Shown here one piece after another: positions 53,764-64,000 of a stretch of DNA of 64,000 nt. The stretch is taken from the NCBI GenBank assembly GCA_947494995.1, contig CANLWY010000006.1, positions 1-64,000 of the forward strand, written 5' to 3'. Source of the stretch: an uncultured Campylobacterales bacterium. GTDB taxonomy: Bacteria > Campylobacterota > Campylobacteria > Campylobacterales > Arcobacteraceae. Both the position numbers and the translations under genes were made by a program. How positions within the stretch are numbered: position 1 is the first letter of the stretch; every line of letters begins with the position of its first letter. Under the pieces are notes generated by a model. The model searched no databases. It saw only the letters and a program-made list of their open reading frames with translations, and had not been told where the DNA came from.

Positions 53764-54340
53764 TCTTTTCCTTCATACATTGTATGTGAGTATTTACTTC
53801 TTTTGTATAATCTTTTAACCAAAGATTTACAACAGTTCCTTTTAAAGGTGTTGAATCCCCTAAAACTCCATATATAAATACAGACATTGTAAAATAGGTA
53901 TTATTATATCTAAAAAGAGTTTGTTCTGGGGTTAATTGCATTTCATATGCATCTTCAATATAATCATTCCAAAAGTTTTCAAAGTCATCATTTACAGTGT
54001 TTGCTATATCCAAATCAGAAAATCTATAAATTTCAGTTCTTGAAAAATTCACTTCATCTACTCTATCATTTACTTTTCTATATTTCCAAACAGTTGTTTT
54101 TGTAGGGTATATGTACTCGCCTTGTTTCACAAATGAGTCTTTTTTTAAAACTTCCCCATTTATTAGAGTTTCATTTTTAAATTCTTTATTTGAAAATATG
54201 CCATTTGGAAAGTGTTCATCTAAAATTTCTGTTAATATTTCAGGTGTTTCATAAAACTTTTTAGGGTTATAGTAAGGACTACATTCATTTGCCATTAAAT
54301 AAGTTGCTAATGTTAAAATTAGTAATAATAGTTTTTTCAT
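53753..54340 (-). CDS. Exported protein of unknown function
   Basis: A 195-residue protein with a signal peptide ('MKKLLLLILTLATYLMA', cut near residue 17). The mature part begins 'NECSPYYNPKKFYETPEIL' and has mixed strands and helices with no recognised motif. ATG at 54340 is chosen because it begins the signal peptide; an upstream start at 54415 would lie within tgt and add 25 non-secretory residues. It lies between tgt and gatC on the same strand, 28 bases after tgt. Probably periplasmic. Confidence 0.7.
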   Translation of the reverse strand: MKKLLLLILTLATYLMANECSPYYNPKKFYETPEILTEILDEHFPNGIFSNKEFKNETLINGEVLKKDSFVKQGEYIYPTKTTVWKYRKVNDRVDEVNFSRTEIYRFSDLDIANTVNDDFENFWNDYIEDAYEMQLTPEQTLFRYNNTYFTMSVFIYGVLGDSTPLKGTVVNLWLKDYTKEVNTHIQCMKEKNDS

Positions 54341-54368
54341 AGGATATCTTTTAAAGAAGTTAAGATAG

Positions 54369-55556
<1,188 letters not shown>

Positions 55557-55593
55557 TTATTAGAAATAGAAACAGCTTTTAATATCAATTAAG

Positions 55594-55615
55594 TATAATG
55601 TTATTATGTTATAAT
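55594..55615 (+). promoter_or_regulatory. Two -10 boxes before the signalling operon
   Basis: TATAAT occurs at 55594-55599 and again at 55610-55615, in the 144-base divergent gap between tgt and the binding-protein gene. The second would start transcription near 55621, 23 bases before the ATG. Confidence 0.5.
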
Positions 55616-55643
55616 TTATAAATTTAAACCATGAAAGTATGTA

Positions 55644-56540
55644 ATGACGCCATTAAGATTATTATTTTTAATATTATTTTTTAGTGTGACTCTTTTTGCT
55701 AAACCTGTAAAAGAAGATAGAGCACATAAGTGGAGTTTTGGAATTTCTAAAAAGAGTAGTATGCTTACAAAGTTCAAAGATGCAAATGTTGCTTTACAAG
55801 CTTGGTTTGAAGATATGGGTGGAATATATGATGTTAATATAGAAGTTAACTTTTATGATAAAACTAAGGAATTGTATAGGAGTTTTTTAGCAAAAGAGAT
55901 TGATGTAATTGTTATAGATACTCCTTTCTTCTTTAAACATAAAGATGTTTTTTTTAAACATACAAACGGACTTTGGTCTCTTTCTATTGATAATGAAAAG
56001 TTTTCACAATATTATCTTATAGGAAATAAGTCAAAGTCTTTAAAAGGTTTTAAAAATTTTAAAAACATGACTTTATCTATAAGAGAAGATGATGAAACTG
56101 CAAAGTCTTGGCTTAATAAAAACTCTTATGAACAAAATAAAAAAAGTGCAAAAAAAGTATTAAAAAAAATAAATGAAGTAAATAGTGATAGAAGAGTTTT
56201 ATTAAATGTTTTTTTTAAAAAAACTGACTATGCAATAATTACTAAAAAAGTTTGGGAAGATATGATTCAACTAAATCCTGCCATTAAAAAAAGAGTAGAA
56301 GTTTTAGCAAAATCAAAAAAAATATTTATTCCATTTATTGGTATGCATGGAAAATGGTCAAGTCAAGAAACAAAAGAACTTTTTTATAAAGCAAGTAATG
56401 ATTTAAGAAGTTTAAAAGGTGGAGAAAAAGTGATTGATATGTTGAAGTTTAATTCTGTTTATAAACTTGAAGAGAACTCTTTGAATGATTTATCTAAGTA
56501 TTTTGAAGAGTATTATTTACTAGAGAAGAAATATAAATGA
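55644..56540 (+). CDS. PhnD-like periplasmic binding protein
   Basis: A 298-residue exported protein with a signal peptide (1-19, ending 'VTLFA'). The mature part is a type 2 periplasmic fold like PhnD/phosphonate-binding proteins: 'WSFGISKKSSMLTKF', 'FLAKEIDVIVIDTPFFF', 'MTLSIREDDETAKSWL', 'ADYAIIT'-like ('KTDYAIITKKVW'). No transport genes follow. Its stop overlaps the histidine kinase ATG by four bases. It therefore probably presents a ligand to that kinase. The ligand is unknown. Confidence 0.75.
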   Translation: MTPLRLLFLILFFSVTLFAKPVKEDRAHKWSFGISKKSSMLTKFKDANVALQAWFEDMGGIYDVNIEVNFYDKTKELYRSFLAKEIDVIVIDTPFFFKHKDVFFKHTNGLWSLSIDNEKFSQYYLIGNKSKSLKGFKNFKNMTLSIREDDETAKSWLNKNSYEQNKKSAKKVLKKINEVNSDRRVLLNVFFKKTDYAIITKKVWEDMIQLNPAIKKRVEVLAKSKKIFIPFIGMHGKWSSQETKELFYKASNDLRSLKGGEKVIDMLKFNSVYKLEENSLNDLSKYFEEYYLLEKKYK

Positions 56541-58099
56541 GAACGACACTTTTTGGAAAGATATTTTTATTAATATTCTCTACTATAACATTTATATTTA
56601 TTGTATTTATATACCAGTTTATGAAATTACAAGAAGAATCAATTTTTGATGCTCAAATAATCAAAGCTAAAAGTATTGCTCAAAATATTATTATTTCAAA
56701 TAGTGATGCAATGGTTGTTGATGATGAGATAACTCTTCTTGAATCTGTACAAGACTTTGTAAAACTTAATAGTGAAATTAAATCTTTTACTATTAGTAGA
56801 AAAAATGGAATGAGAATAGTTATTACAAAAGATAACTGGAATTTAATTGATTTTGTTGACATTCCTAATAAAAATATATTCTTGGAAAAAAGTTATAAAA
56901 TTACTACTTCTTCTATTTTAAAAGATGAGATTTTTTTATATAATTATCCTGTGTATTTTACTCATGTTTTATGGGGAGATTTTAGGATTGAACTAAATTT
57001 AAATGAGTATAAAAAACAATTAGATCAACTTTATACAAACTCTATATATTTAGGTGTCTTATTATTTATTACATCGTTTTTAGTCTCTTATATAATTGCA
57101 AAAATGATATCTAAACCAATTGTAAATTTAAGTGCAATTTCAGAAGAAGTTTCAAATGGAGACCTTTCAAAAAGAGCTAAAATAGAATCAAATGATGAAA
57201 TAGGAAGATTATCAAAAAGTTTTAATACAATGGTCTCTTCTTTGGAAGTTTCACAAAAAGAGTTAACAGATTCACATAATGTTCTTGAGCAAAGAGTTAA
57301 GCAAAGAACACAAGAGTTAAAAGAGTTAAATGCAAGTCTGGAAAAAAGAGTTCATGATGAGATTAAGGCACGACAAGAACAAGAACAGATTTTAATACAA
57401 CAATCAAAACTTGCAGCAATGGGAGAAATGATAGGAAATATTGCTCATCAGTGGAGACAACCTTTAAATGCTTTAGGGCTTGTAATGCAAAATATACAAT
57501 TCTCTTATGAAATGGATGAACTTGATGATGAATTTATGGATAGATCAGTAAAAAAAGTAAATTTATTGACAAGTAATATGTCAAAAACTATTGATGATTT
57601 TAGAAACTTCTTTAAACCAAATAAAGAAAAAGAGGGATTTGTTTTAAATAGTTTAATTGAAAAGGCTCTAGCTTTAGTTGAATCAACTTTTGAACATAAT
57701 GATATTGTAATAGAACAAAAATTAGAAGGAGAAATAAAAGTTTTTGGTTTTCCAAATGAGTTTTCTCAAACTATTTTAAATGTTATGAACAATGCAAAAG
57801 ATGCTTTAATAGAAAATGAAATTTCAGATGCAAAAGTATCTATATCTATTTCAAAAGATGATAAATATGGAATTGTAACAATCATTGACAATGCAGGGGG
57901 AATTCCTATAGATATTATTGACAAAATATTTGAACCATATTTTACAACTAAAGAAGAGGGTAAAGGAACAGGTATTGGTCTTTATATGTCAAAAATAATA
58001 GTTGAACAGAATATGGATGGAAAATTATATGCCAAAAATCTTGATAATGGAGCTGAATTTATTGTAAAAGTCCCATTATATGAGGGTTTTAATCGATGA
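56537..58099 (+). CDS. Membrane histidine kinase (first)
   Basis: A 520-residue sensor kinase. Membrane helices at about 7-28 and 172-195 flank a periplasmic domain. HAMP (about 190-245), a coiled coil and the transmitter follow. The H box '[12 protein letters not shown]' puts the phosphorylated His at 304. The N box is '[10 protein letters not shown]', G1 'IDNAGGIP' and G2 '[11 protein letters not shown]'. It is coupled to the upstream binding-protein gene and to the downstream response regulator (4-base overlaps on both sides). The transmitter is closely related to that of the kinase at 60769. Confidence 0.9.
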   Translation: MRTTLFGKIFLLIFSTITFIFIVFIYQFMKLQEESIFDAQIIKAKSIAQNIIISNSDAMVVDDEITLLESVQDFVKLNSEIKSFTISRKNGMRIVITKDNWNLIDFVDIPNKNIFLEKSYKITTSSILKDEIFLYNYPVYFTHVLWGDFRIELNLNEYKKQLDQLYTNSIYLGVLLFITSFLVSYIIAKMISKPIVNLSAISEEVSNGDLSKRAKIESNDEIGRLSKSFNTMVSSLEVSQKELTDSHNVLEQRVKQRTQELKELNASLEKRVHDEIKARQEQEQILIQQSKLAAMGEMIGNIAHQWRQPLNALGLVMQNIQFSYEMDELDDEFMDRSVKKVNLLTSNMSKTIDDFRNFFKPNKEKEGFVLNSLIEKALALVESTFEHNDIVIEQKLEGEIKVFGFPNEFSQTILNVMNNAKDALIENEISDAKVSISISKDDKYGIVTIIDNAGGIPIDIIDKIFEPYFTTKEEGKGTGIGLYMSKIIVEQNMDGKLYAKNLDNGAEFIVKVPLYEGFNR

Positions 58100-59898
58100 A
58101 TAAACAACAATTAGAAGAAGTAAAGAAAATTACCCTTCTTTATGTAGAAGATGACCAATCTACGAGAGAGGAATTAAGTTATTTCTTGGAAAATAGAGTT
58201 TTAAAAATATATACTGCAAAAAATGGAGAAGAAGGTTTTAATTTATATAAAAAACATAATCCTGATTTAGTTTTAACAGATGTGCAAATGCCTAAATGTG
58301 ATGGTATTTCTATGAGTAAATTAATAAAGGATTATGATAATGATGCAAAAATCATAATCCTTACAGCTTTTAATGATGCAAACTATTTATTTGAAGCCAT
58401 ACAAGTGGGAATTGATCACTATAAAACAAAGCCAGTGGATATAAAAGATTTAATAACTACTATGGCAAAAATTTCTAAAGTAATAAATCTTGAAAAAGAG
58501 AATAAAGAGATTTTTAATACTTTAAAACAGTATAAAGATATTGTAGATGAGCGTTCAATTGTTTCAAAAACTAATAAAAATGGGATTATTACTTACGTTA
58601 ATGAACCTTTTGAAAAAATCTCAGGTTTTACGAAAGAAGAGTTATTAGGAAAAACTCATGCATTAATAAAACATGAAAGTTCTACTTCTGAAACTTTTGA
58701 TGAAATGTGGAGAACGATACAAGACAAAAAAGTATGGTATGGAGTTGTAAAAAATAGAGCAAAAAATGGTGAAGAGTTTATTCTTGATACTATAATAAAA
58801 CCTATATTAGATGTAAATGGAGAAATAGTTGAGTTTATGGCCTTAAGAACAGACATTACTGAATTAGAGATGTCAAAAGAGTATTTTAAAACTAGGACTA
58901 TTAAAGCTACAACAAATTTAAAAGAATCTATAAAGAGAGAAAAAGCGTATAAAAATGCAATAGATAGTAGCAATATTATAATAACAATAACAAAGGATAG
59001 AAATATTTCTTATGTAAACGATGCTTTTTGTGAAATAAGTGGTTACACAAAAGAAGAGTTAGTGGGAAAACCTTACTCAATACTTAGAGATACTAATCTT
59101 TCAGATGATGAATATGAAAAGCAAGTGAATACGTTTATAAATCATGTTGAAAACCAGACTATTTATAAAGGTAAAGTCACAAATACAGCAAAAGATGGGA
59201 CACTTTTTCACTGTAATTTAACTATATATCCTCTTGGAGAAGATTTTGAGTATCTTGGAATAAGACATGATATTACTGAATTAGAAAATCTTAGAAAAGA
59301 GTTAGAAGAGACTCAAAAAGAGATTCTTTATAAATTAGGTGAGATTTGTGAAACAAGAAGTCAAGAAACTGGAAACCATGTAAAAAGAGTTGCTGAGTAT
59401 TCAAAATTATTAGCAATAAAAATTGGACTTAGTAAAGATGAAATTTCTATACTATTTAAAGCTTCTCCTATCCATGATATAGGAAAAGTAGGAATTCCTG
59501 ATTCAATTTTAAATAAGCCAGGAAAGTTGACAGAGCAAGAATGGGATGTAATGAGAACCCATTCTGAAATAGGTTTTAATATTTTAAAAGATTCAAAAAG
59601 ACCAGTTTTAAAAGCTGCTGCAATTATTTCTTATACTCATCATGAAAAATGGAATGGAAAAGGTTATCCACAAGGTTTAGCAGGTGAGGATATTCATGTA
59701 TTTGGAAGAATTACTGCCTTAGCTGATGTTTTTGATGCTTTAGGAAGTAAAAGATGTTATAAAGATGCTTGGCCTTTAGAAAAAATATTAGAGCTTTTTG
59801 AAAATCAAAGAGGAAAACATTTTGATCCACAATTAGTAGATATTTTTATGAAAAATTTAGATGAATTTATTGAAATCAGAGATATGTATAAGGATTAA
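58096..59898 (+). CDS. Response regulator REC-PAS-PAS-HD-GYP
   Basis: A 600-residue cytoplasmic regulator. The receiver domain spans 1-130 with phospho-acceptor Asp62 ('VLTDVQMP') and Lys112 region 'YKTKPVD'. PAS domains lie at about 150-265 ('YVNEPFEKISGFTKEEL') and 290-405 ('YVNDAFCEISGYTKEEL'). The HD-GYP domain lies at about 410-600 with His460-Asp461 ('HDIGKVG') and Gly523-Tyr-Pro. It should hydrolyse cyclic di-GMP under control of the neighbouring kinase. The two PAS units look like duplicates. An AAGGA ribosome site for the next gene lies within its last codons. Confidence 0.92.
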   Translation: MNKQQLEEVKKITLLYVEDDQSTREELSYFLENRVLKIYTAKNGEEGFNLYKKHNPDLVLTDVQMPKCDGISMSKLIKDYDNDAKIIILTAFNDANYLFEAIQVGIDHYKTKPVDIKDLITTMAKISKVINLEKENKEIFNTLKQYKDIVDERSIVSKTNKNGIITYVNEPFEKISGFTKEELLGKTHALIKHESSTSETFDEMWRTIQDKKVWYGVVKNRAKNGEEFILDTIIKPILDVNGEIVEFMALRTDITELEMSKEYFKTRTIKATTNLKESIKREKAYKNAIDSSNIIITITKDRNISYVNDAFCEISGYTKEELVGKPYSILRDTNLSDDEYEKQVNTFINHVENQTIYKGKVTNTAKDGTLFHCNLTIYPLGEDFEYLGIRHDITELENLRKELEETQKEILYKLGEICETRSQETGNHVKRVAEYSKLLAIKIGLSKDEISILFKASPIHDIGKVGIPDSILNKPGKLTEQEWDVMRTHSEIGFNILKDSKRPVLKAAAIISYTHHEKWNGKGYPQGLAGEDIHVFGRITALADVFDALGSKRCYKDAWPLEKILELFENQRGKHFDPQLVDIFMKNLDEFIEIRDMYKD

Positions 59899-59899
59899 T

Positions 59900-60766
59900 A
59901 TGAAGAAAATTGATAAAGCTATTTTTAAAGATGTGACTCTTCTTTATGTGGAAGATGATCCTATGACTTTAGAAGAGATTAGTTTCTTTTTAAAAAAATA
60001 CGTAAAAAAACTATATATTGCAAAAAATGGTAAAGAAGGTTTAGAGTTATTTAAAGAACATAGTCCTGATATGATAATTACTGATGTTCAAATGCCAATT
60101 ATGAATGGTCTTGAAATGAGTGAAAAGATTCTTGAACTAAATCCAAATATACCAATAGCAATAACAACAGCATATAGTGATGGAGATTATTTAGTAAAAG
60201 CAATAGCTTTAGGTATTGATAAATATCTTTTAAAACCTATAGACATGCTAGAGATGTTAGCTGTTATTCAAAAATCTCTCTCTTTAGATAAAGACAAAAA
60301 GATTAAAGGGATTTGTGATGATTATATTCAGTTTATATTAGATAGTAATCCTACTTTTATGTTTATTTTGCATGCAGATAAAGTTGAATATGCAAATAAA
60401 AAGTTTCTTGAGTTATTAGGGCATGAGGATATTGTTTCTTTAAAAGAACATATAGATAGTACAAAAGATGTTTTTGAGTTTGAGAATATACAAACAGATG
60501 AAAACTGGATGGATTATATATTAAATAATAGTCAGAATAGTTATTTAGTAAGATTAAATCATCCAAATTTTAGACACAGAAATAAGTTTTATGTAACATA
60601 TAAATATTTTGAAAGTACAAATAAAAGTATTTTTGTTTTTGTTGATAGTTATGAGGAAAAGCTTAATAGAATTGATGACATAGTAAAAGATATATTAGAT
60701 AAAGAGAATTTAGAAGATAGTGTTTTAGAGCAAGTAAGGAAGATCTCTACTTTAACAAGAGGGTAA
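59900..60766 (+). CDS. Response regulator with PAS-like output domain
   Basis: A 288-residue protein. The receiver domain (1-130) has Asp62 in 'IITDVQMP' and 'KYLLKPIDM'. A PAS-like domain (about 140-245, 'FMFILHADKVEYANKKFLEL') and a helical tail follow. No enzymatic or DNA-binding output is visible, so it may act by protein contact. ATG at 59900 is chosen over an upstream ATG at 59861 because AAGGA lies five bases before it and the 59861 start would be inside the preceding gene. Two bases separate it from the next kinase. Confidence 0.85.
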   Translation: MKKIDKAIFKDVTLLYVEDDPMTLEEISFFLKKYVKKLYIAKNGKEGLELFKEHSPDMIITDVQMPIMNGLEMSEKILELNPNIPIAITTAYSDGDYLVKAIALGIDKYLLKPIDMLEMLAVIQKSLSLDKDKKIKGICDDYIQFILDSNPTFMFILHADKVEYANKKFLELLGHEDIVSLKEHIDSTKDVFEFENIQTDENWMDYILNNSQNSYLVRLNHPNFRHRNKFYVTYKYFESTNKSIFVFVDSYEEKLNRIDDIVKDILDKENLEDSVLEQVRKISTLTRG

Positions 60767-60768
60767 GA

Positions 60769-63351
60769 ATGAAAGATTTTAGTATAAAAGCGAAGTTGAT
60801 TTTAATTTTTGTATTAATTAAAATTATACCTCTTATTGTAATTTCATATATTGCATATGAAGGTGTTTTAAAATTAGATAAATACTTAAATGACAGTACA
60901 ACTCTTCTTTTTTCAGAAACAAAAAAGATAATTACAAATACTGCAAATGAATCAATTGATGATAGTATTAAAAACCTTGATAAAAAATCTCAATTGTCAT
61001 TAGAAAGACTTTCTTTTGAAATTGCAAATAATATCGCTTCTTTTCTTTATCAAAGAGATGAAGATGCTCTGTTTTTATCAAAACTTGAACTAAATCAAAA
61101 GGTTTTAGAAGAGTTTTATAAGAGTAAAAAAAGAGATATTTTAATTCATGATAAATACAAATATGATGATAGTACAGACTCTTGGAAAATAGAAAAAAAA
61201 GTAAAAACTGAAAACAAAAGAGAAAAAAGGGCTCTTTTAAAAGACAATAACAATGAGTTTAATTTTACAGACCCTATAAATTTAAAGACGAAAAGGATTC
61301 CTATTTATAAAGAGGTTTCTTTCTTTGATATGGAAGGAATAGAAAAATATAAAGTATCACGAATAAATAAAGAGCTTTTAAATATTTCAGATAAAAAGAG
61401 TACATATATTGGAGTTGAGAACTATTTTGATGAGATATCTAGTTTAAAAAAGAATGAGATTTATGTATCAAGTGTGATTGGAGAGTATATTCCTTCAAAG
61501 TTAATAGGAACTTTTACAAAAGAAAAAGCTAAAAAAATGGGGCTTGCTTTTGAACCAGAAAACCATGCATACGCAGGGAAAGAGAACCCTATAGGGAAGA
61601 AGTTTAAAGGAATTATTAGATTTATAACACCTGTTTTTAAAGATGAAAATAAAATAGGTTATATCTCACTTGCTTTAGATCATGAACACATTATGCAATT
61701 TACTGATACCTCAAATCCAACAAGTTCTGAAGCAAAGCAGGAAATTTCAGATGCTAGTATTGGTAACTATGCTTTTATGTGGGACTATAAAGGAAGAAAT
61801 ATTTCTCACCCAAGAGACTATTTTATTGTGGGATATGATAAGAAAACAAGTTCTTATGCAATGCCTTGGTTAAGTAAAGATATTGCTTTGAAATTTAAAA
61901 ATTCAAATAAAAATATAAATGAATTTTTAGAGGATTATCCGATTTTTGAAGATCAATCTTTAGAAAAGAAAGCAAATTTAGAGCAGTTTAAAAAAGATGG
62001 AAATCTGGGTTTAGATTGTAGGTATTTAAACTTTGCTCCTCAATGTCAAGGTTGGATGCAAGTTACTCAAAATGGTGGATATGGTTCTTTTGTTATTTTT
62101 TGGAGTAATGTTTGGAAGTTAACAACTGCTGCTACAATTCCATATTTTACAGGACAATACTCTAATACAAAAAGAGGTTTTGGGTTTGTAACTATTGGTG
62201 CTAATGTTGACGAATTTCATGCAGCAGCCAATCAGACTAAAGAGAATGTTGATAATCTTTTAAAAGTACAAACTAAAAATATGAAAAAAGTAATAGATGA
62301 AAATGGAGTTCAAGTTGAATCTTTTATTAAAAAACTTATAAATGAATTAACTTTTGTTACTTTGATTATGATTATTTTAGTAATGGTGATAGCTTTGATG
62401 TTATCTAACTATATAAGTAAAAAAATCGAAAAGCTTTTAATAGGTACAAATAAATTTTCAAATAATGAGCTTGACTATAGAATAGAGGTTTCTTCAAATG
62501 ATGAAATAGGAAAACTTGAAAAATCTTTTAATTCAATGGCTGGAAAAATCTCTAAATTGATAAAAGAAGAAAAAGAGTTAAATGAAACCTTAGAGCAAAA
62601 AGTTCAAGATGGTATAAATAAACAAAGAGAACAAGAACAGATATTAATACAGCAAGCAAAGTTAGCTTCTATGGGAGAAATGATAGGAAATATCGCTCAT
62701 CAATGGAGACAACCTTTAAATGCCTTAAGTTTACTTATTCAAAATATACAACTTTCATATGAATTAGATGAGCTTAACGATGAGTTTGTTCAAAGGTCAG
62801 TAAAGAAAGCGAATTCTTTAACCGATAATATGTCAAAAACTATTGATGATTTTAGAAACTTTTATAGACCAAATAAAGTAAAAGAATTATTCGATATAAA
62901 TAACTCAATTAAAGATTCAGTAAGATTGCTTGAGTCCGCACTTAAGCATCATGAAATAGAAGTAATAATAAAATTAAGTGATAAAGAGCTTGATGTAATG
63001 GGTTATCCAAGTGAATTTTCACAAGCATTAGTTAATATTTTAAATAATGCAAAAGATGCTTTTCTTTCAATAGAAAGTGAAAAAGAGTATAAAATAGTAG
63101 TAAATAGCTACTTAAAGGATGACTTTGCAATCATTGAAATAATTGATAATGCTACTGGCATAGATGAAGATATTATAGAACATATTTTTGAACCTTATTT
63201 CTCTACAAAAGGAGAGACACAAGGTACAGGTATTGGATTGTATATGACAAAAACTATTTTAGAAAAAAATATGAATGGTATTTTAAGTGTTCAAAATTAT
63301 GAAGATGGGGTTATCTTTACAATAAAGATTCCCATGAGTGAAAACAGTTAA
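60769..63351 (+). CDS. Histidine kinase with large periplasmic Cache-type sensor (second)
   Basis: An 860-residue sensor kinase. A membrane helix at about 8-30, then about 490 periplasmic residues with Cache-like parts ('IGYISLALDHEHIMQFTD', 'YDKKTSSYAMPWLSK'), a second helix (about 525-547), HAMP and coiled coil. The transmitter has H box '[12 protein letters not shown]' with His644, N box 'NILNNAKDAF', and ATP loops 'IDNATGID' and 'GTGIGLYMT'. It is followed 10 bases later by another receiver gene. The transmitter closely resembles the kinase at 56537, suggesting duplication with new sensor modules. Confidence 0.9.
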   Translation: MKDFSIKAKLILIFVLIKIIPLIVISYIAYEGVLKLDKYLNDSTTLLFSETKKIITNTANESIDDSIKNLDKKSQLSLERLSFEIANNIASFLYQRDEDALFLSKLELNQKVLEEFYKSKKRDILIHDKYKYDDSTDSWKIEKKVKTENKREKRALLKDNNNEFNFTDPINLKTKRIPIYKEVSFFDMEGIEKYKVSRINKELLNISDKKSTYIGVENYFDEISSLKKNEIYVSSVIGEYIPSKLIGTFTKEKAKKMGLAFEPENHAYAGKENPIGKKFKGIIRFITPVFKDENKIGYISLALDHEHIMQFTDTSNPTSSEAKQEISDASIGNYAFMWDYKGRNISHPRDYFIVGYDKKTSSYAMPWLSKDIALKFKNSNKNINEFLEDYPIFEDQSLEKKANLEQFKKDGNLGLDCRYLNFAPQCQGWMQVTQNGGYGSFVIFWSNVWKLTTAATIPYFTGQYSNTKRGFGFVTIGANVDEFHAAANQTKENVDNLLKVQTKNMKKVIDENGVQVESFIKKLINELTFVTLIMIILVMVIALMLSNYISKKIEKLLIGTNKFSNNELDYRIEVSSNDEIGKLEKSFNSMAGKISKLIKEEKELNETLEQKVQDGINKQREQEQILIQQAKLASMGEMIGNIAHQWRQPLNALSLLIQNIQLSYELDELNDEFVQRSVKKANSLTDNMSKTIDDFRNFYRPNKVKELFDINNSIKDSVRLLESALKHHEIEVIIKLSDKELDVMGYPSEFSQALVNILNNAKDAFLSIESEKEYKIVVNSYLKDDFAIIEIIDNATGIDEDIIEHIFEPYFSTKGETQGTGIGLYMTKTILEKNMNGILSVQNYEDGVIFTIKIPMSENS

Positions 63352-63361
63352 GAGGTAAATT

Positions 63362-64000
63362 ATGAAGATAAATAAAGAATTATTAAAGAGTATAACAGTT
63401 TTATATGTAGAAGATGAAGATTTTATAAAGGAAGAGGTTTTATTCTTTTGTAAAAGATTTATTCCAAACTTTTTTACTGCAAAAAATGGAGTTGAAGGAA
63501 TAAAACTTTTTAATGAAATAGAAGCAGATGTTATTATTACTGATATTCAAATGCCTGAAATGAATGGTATTGAGATGATAAAAAATATTAATGGTGATGT
63601 TCCTATCATTATCACTACGGCATATTCTGATATAGAGTTTTTCCTACAAGCAATAGAGTTAAATGTAAATAAATTTATAATCAAACCAATTGATTTACGG
63701 GAGTTACTTTTTGAAATTCAAGAGTGTGTTTCAAATTATAGATTAAAAGACAGGCTTTATGAAAAAGAGAATTTACTTAAAATAATAGATGAAAATGTAC
63801 TTCTTTCTATTACAAATAAAGAGGGAGTTATAATAGAAGTAAGTCACTCTTTTTGTGATTTTGTAGGTTATACTAGAGAAGAGTTAGTTGGATCAACCCA
63901 CAGAATTTTAAGACATGAAGATACTCCTGAGAGTTTTTATGAAAATTTATGGAATGAGATAAAAAAAGGTAAAGTCTTTAAAACTGAGATAAGAAATAGA
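63362..64000 (+). CDS. Response regulator REC-PAS, 3' end outside window
   Basis: The first 213 residues are visible. The receiver domain (1-125) has Asp61 in 'IITDIQMP' and 'KFIIKPIDL'. A PAS domain follows from about 135 ('LLSITNKEGVIIEVSHSFCD', then 'YTREELVGSTH'). By analogy with the gene at 58096 it may continue into HD-GYP, GGDEF or another output, but that lies beyond the window. RBS GAGG is nine bases upstream. Confidence 0.85.
   Translation, partial: MKINKELLKSITVLYVEDEDFIKEEVLFFCKRFIPNFFTAKNGVEGIKLFNEIEADVIITDIQMPEMNGIEMIKNINGDVPIIITTAYSDIEFFLQAIELNVNKFIIKPIDLRELLFEIQECVSNYRLKDRLYEKENLLKIIDENVLLSITNKEGVIIEVSHSFCDFVGYTREELVGSTHRILRHEDTPESFYENLWNEIKKGKVFKTEIRNR

Overview
The window reads as chromosomal DNA of an Arcobacter-like member of the Campylobacterota. 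The DNA is very AT-rich and ATG, TTG and GTG starts are all common. Most promoters show only a clear TATAAT box. The gene set fits that group: paired amtB/glnK genes, glnD, a flagellar block, class II DAHP synthase, and clusters of two-component and HD-GYP genes. This assignment rests on gene content and base composition, because no rRNA lies in the window. There are no tRNA genes, insertion sequences or CRISPR arrays.

Layout. 1-10074 is the 3' part of a giant type I secreted adhesin with repeat domains and four von Willebrand A domains. Transketolase (tkt) follows. 12.1-17.9 kb is an arsenic region: arsR and a cyclotransferase gene, then arsB, a thioredoxin-type arsC, an exported rhodanese, an ArsP-type permease, a small thioredoxin-fold protein and rarD. 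The same dyad operator stands before arsR and before arsB. 17.9-22.3 kb holds a MerR regulator coupled to a transporter-acyltransferase-acyl-ACP synthetase fusion. 22.3-22.5 kb carries a probable independent structured RNA. 22.5-31.3 kb is nitrogen control: a sensor-like membrane protein, a degenerate Fis-type AAA protein and glnD on the minus strand, then amtB-glnK-amtB-glnK and pyrC on the plus strand.

31.3-41.3 kb is flagellar. fliM and flgI are on the minus strand. Then come an acidic unknown, fliQ, a FliJ-like gene, a MotE-like gene, fliL, an unknown, flgH, flgK, fliD, fliS and a FliT-like gene. 41.3-55.5 kb is mostly housekeeping (tilS, rimO, panC, acpS, ruvX, serB, tal, the DAHP synthase gene, gatC, tgt). 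Interspersed are a lone oligopeptide-type ABC permease, a DUF2892-like/HD-GYP fusion, and an NrtS-like protein overlapping a soluble chemoreceptor. 55.6 kb to the end is a compact signalling operon: periplasmic binding protein, histidine kinase, REC-PAS-PAS-HD-GYP, REC protein, second histidine kinase, and a REC-PAS protein cut by the window end.

The most notable observation is at 53011-53349 on the minus strand. It is an ArsC/Spx/YffB-family gene, complete and well conserved apart from one in-frame TGA exactly where the catalytic cysteine belongs. A small stem-loop with a G-U loop lies 17 bases downstream, where a bacterial SECIS element is expected. The gene has a good ribosome binding site and its own terminator, and TGA is a normal stop in neighbouring genes. 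The best reading is a selenocysteine-containing ArsC/Spx-like redox protein.
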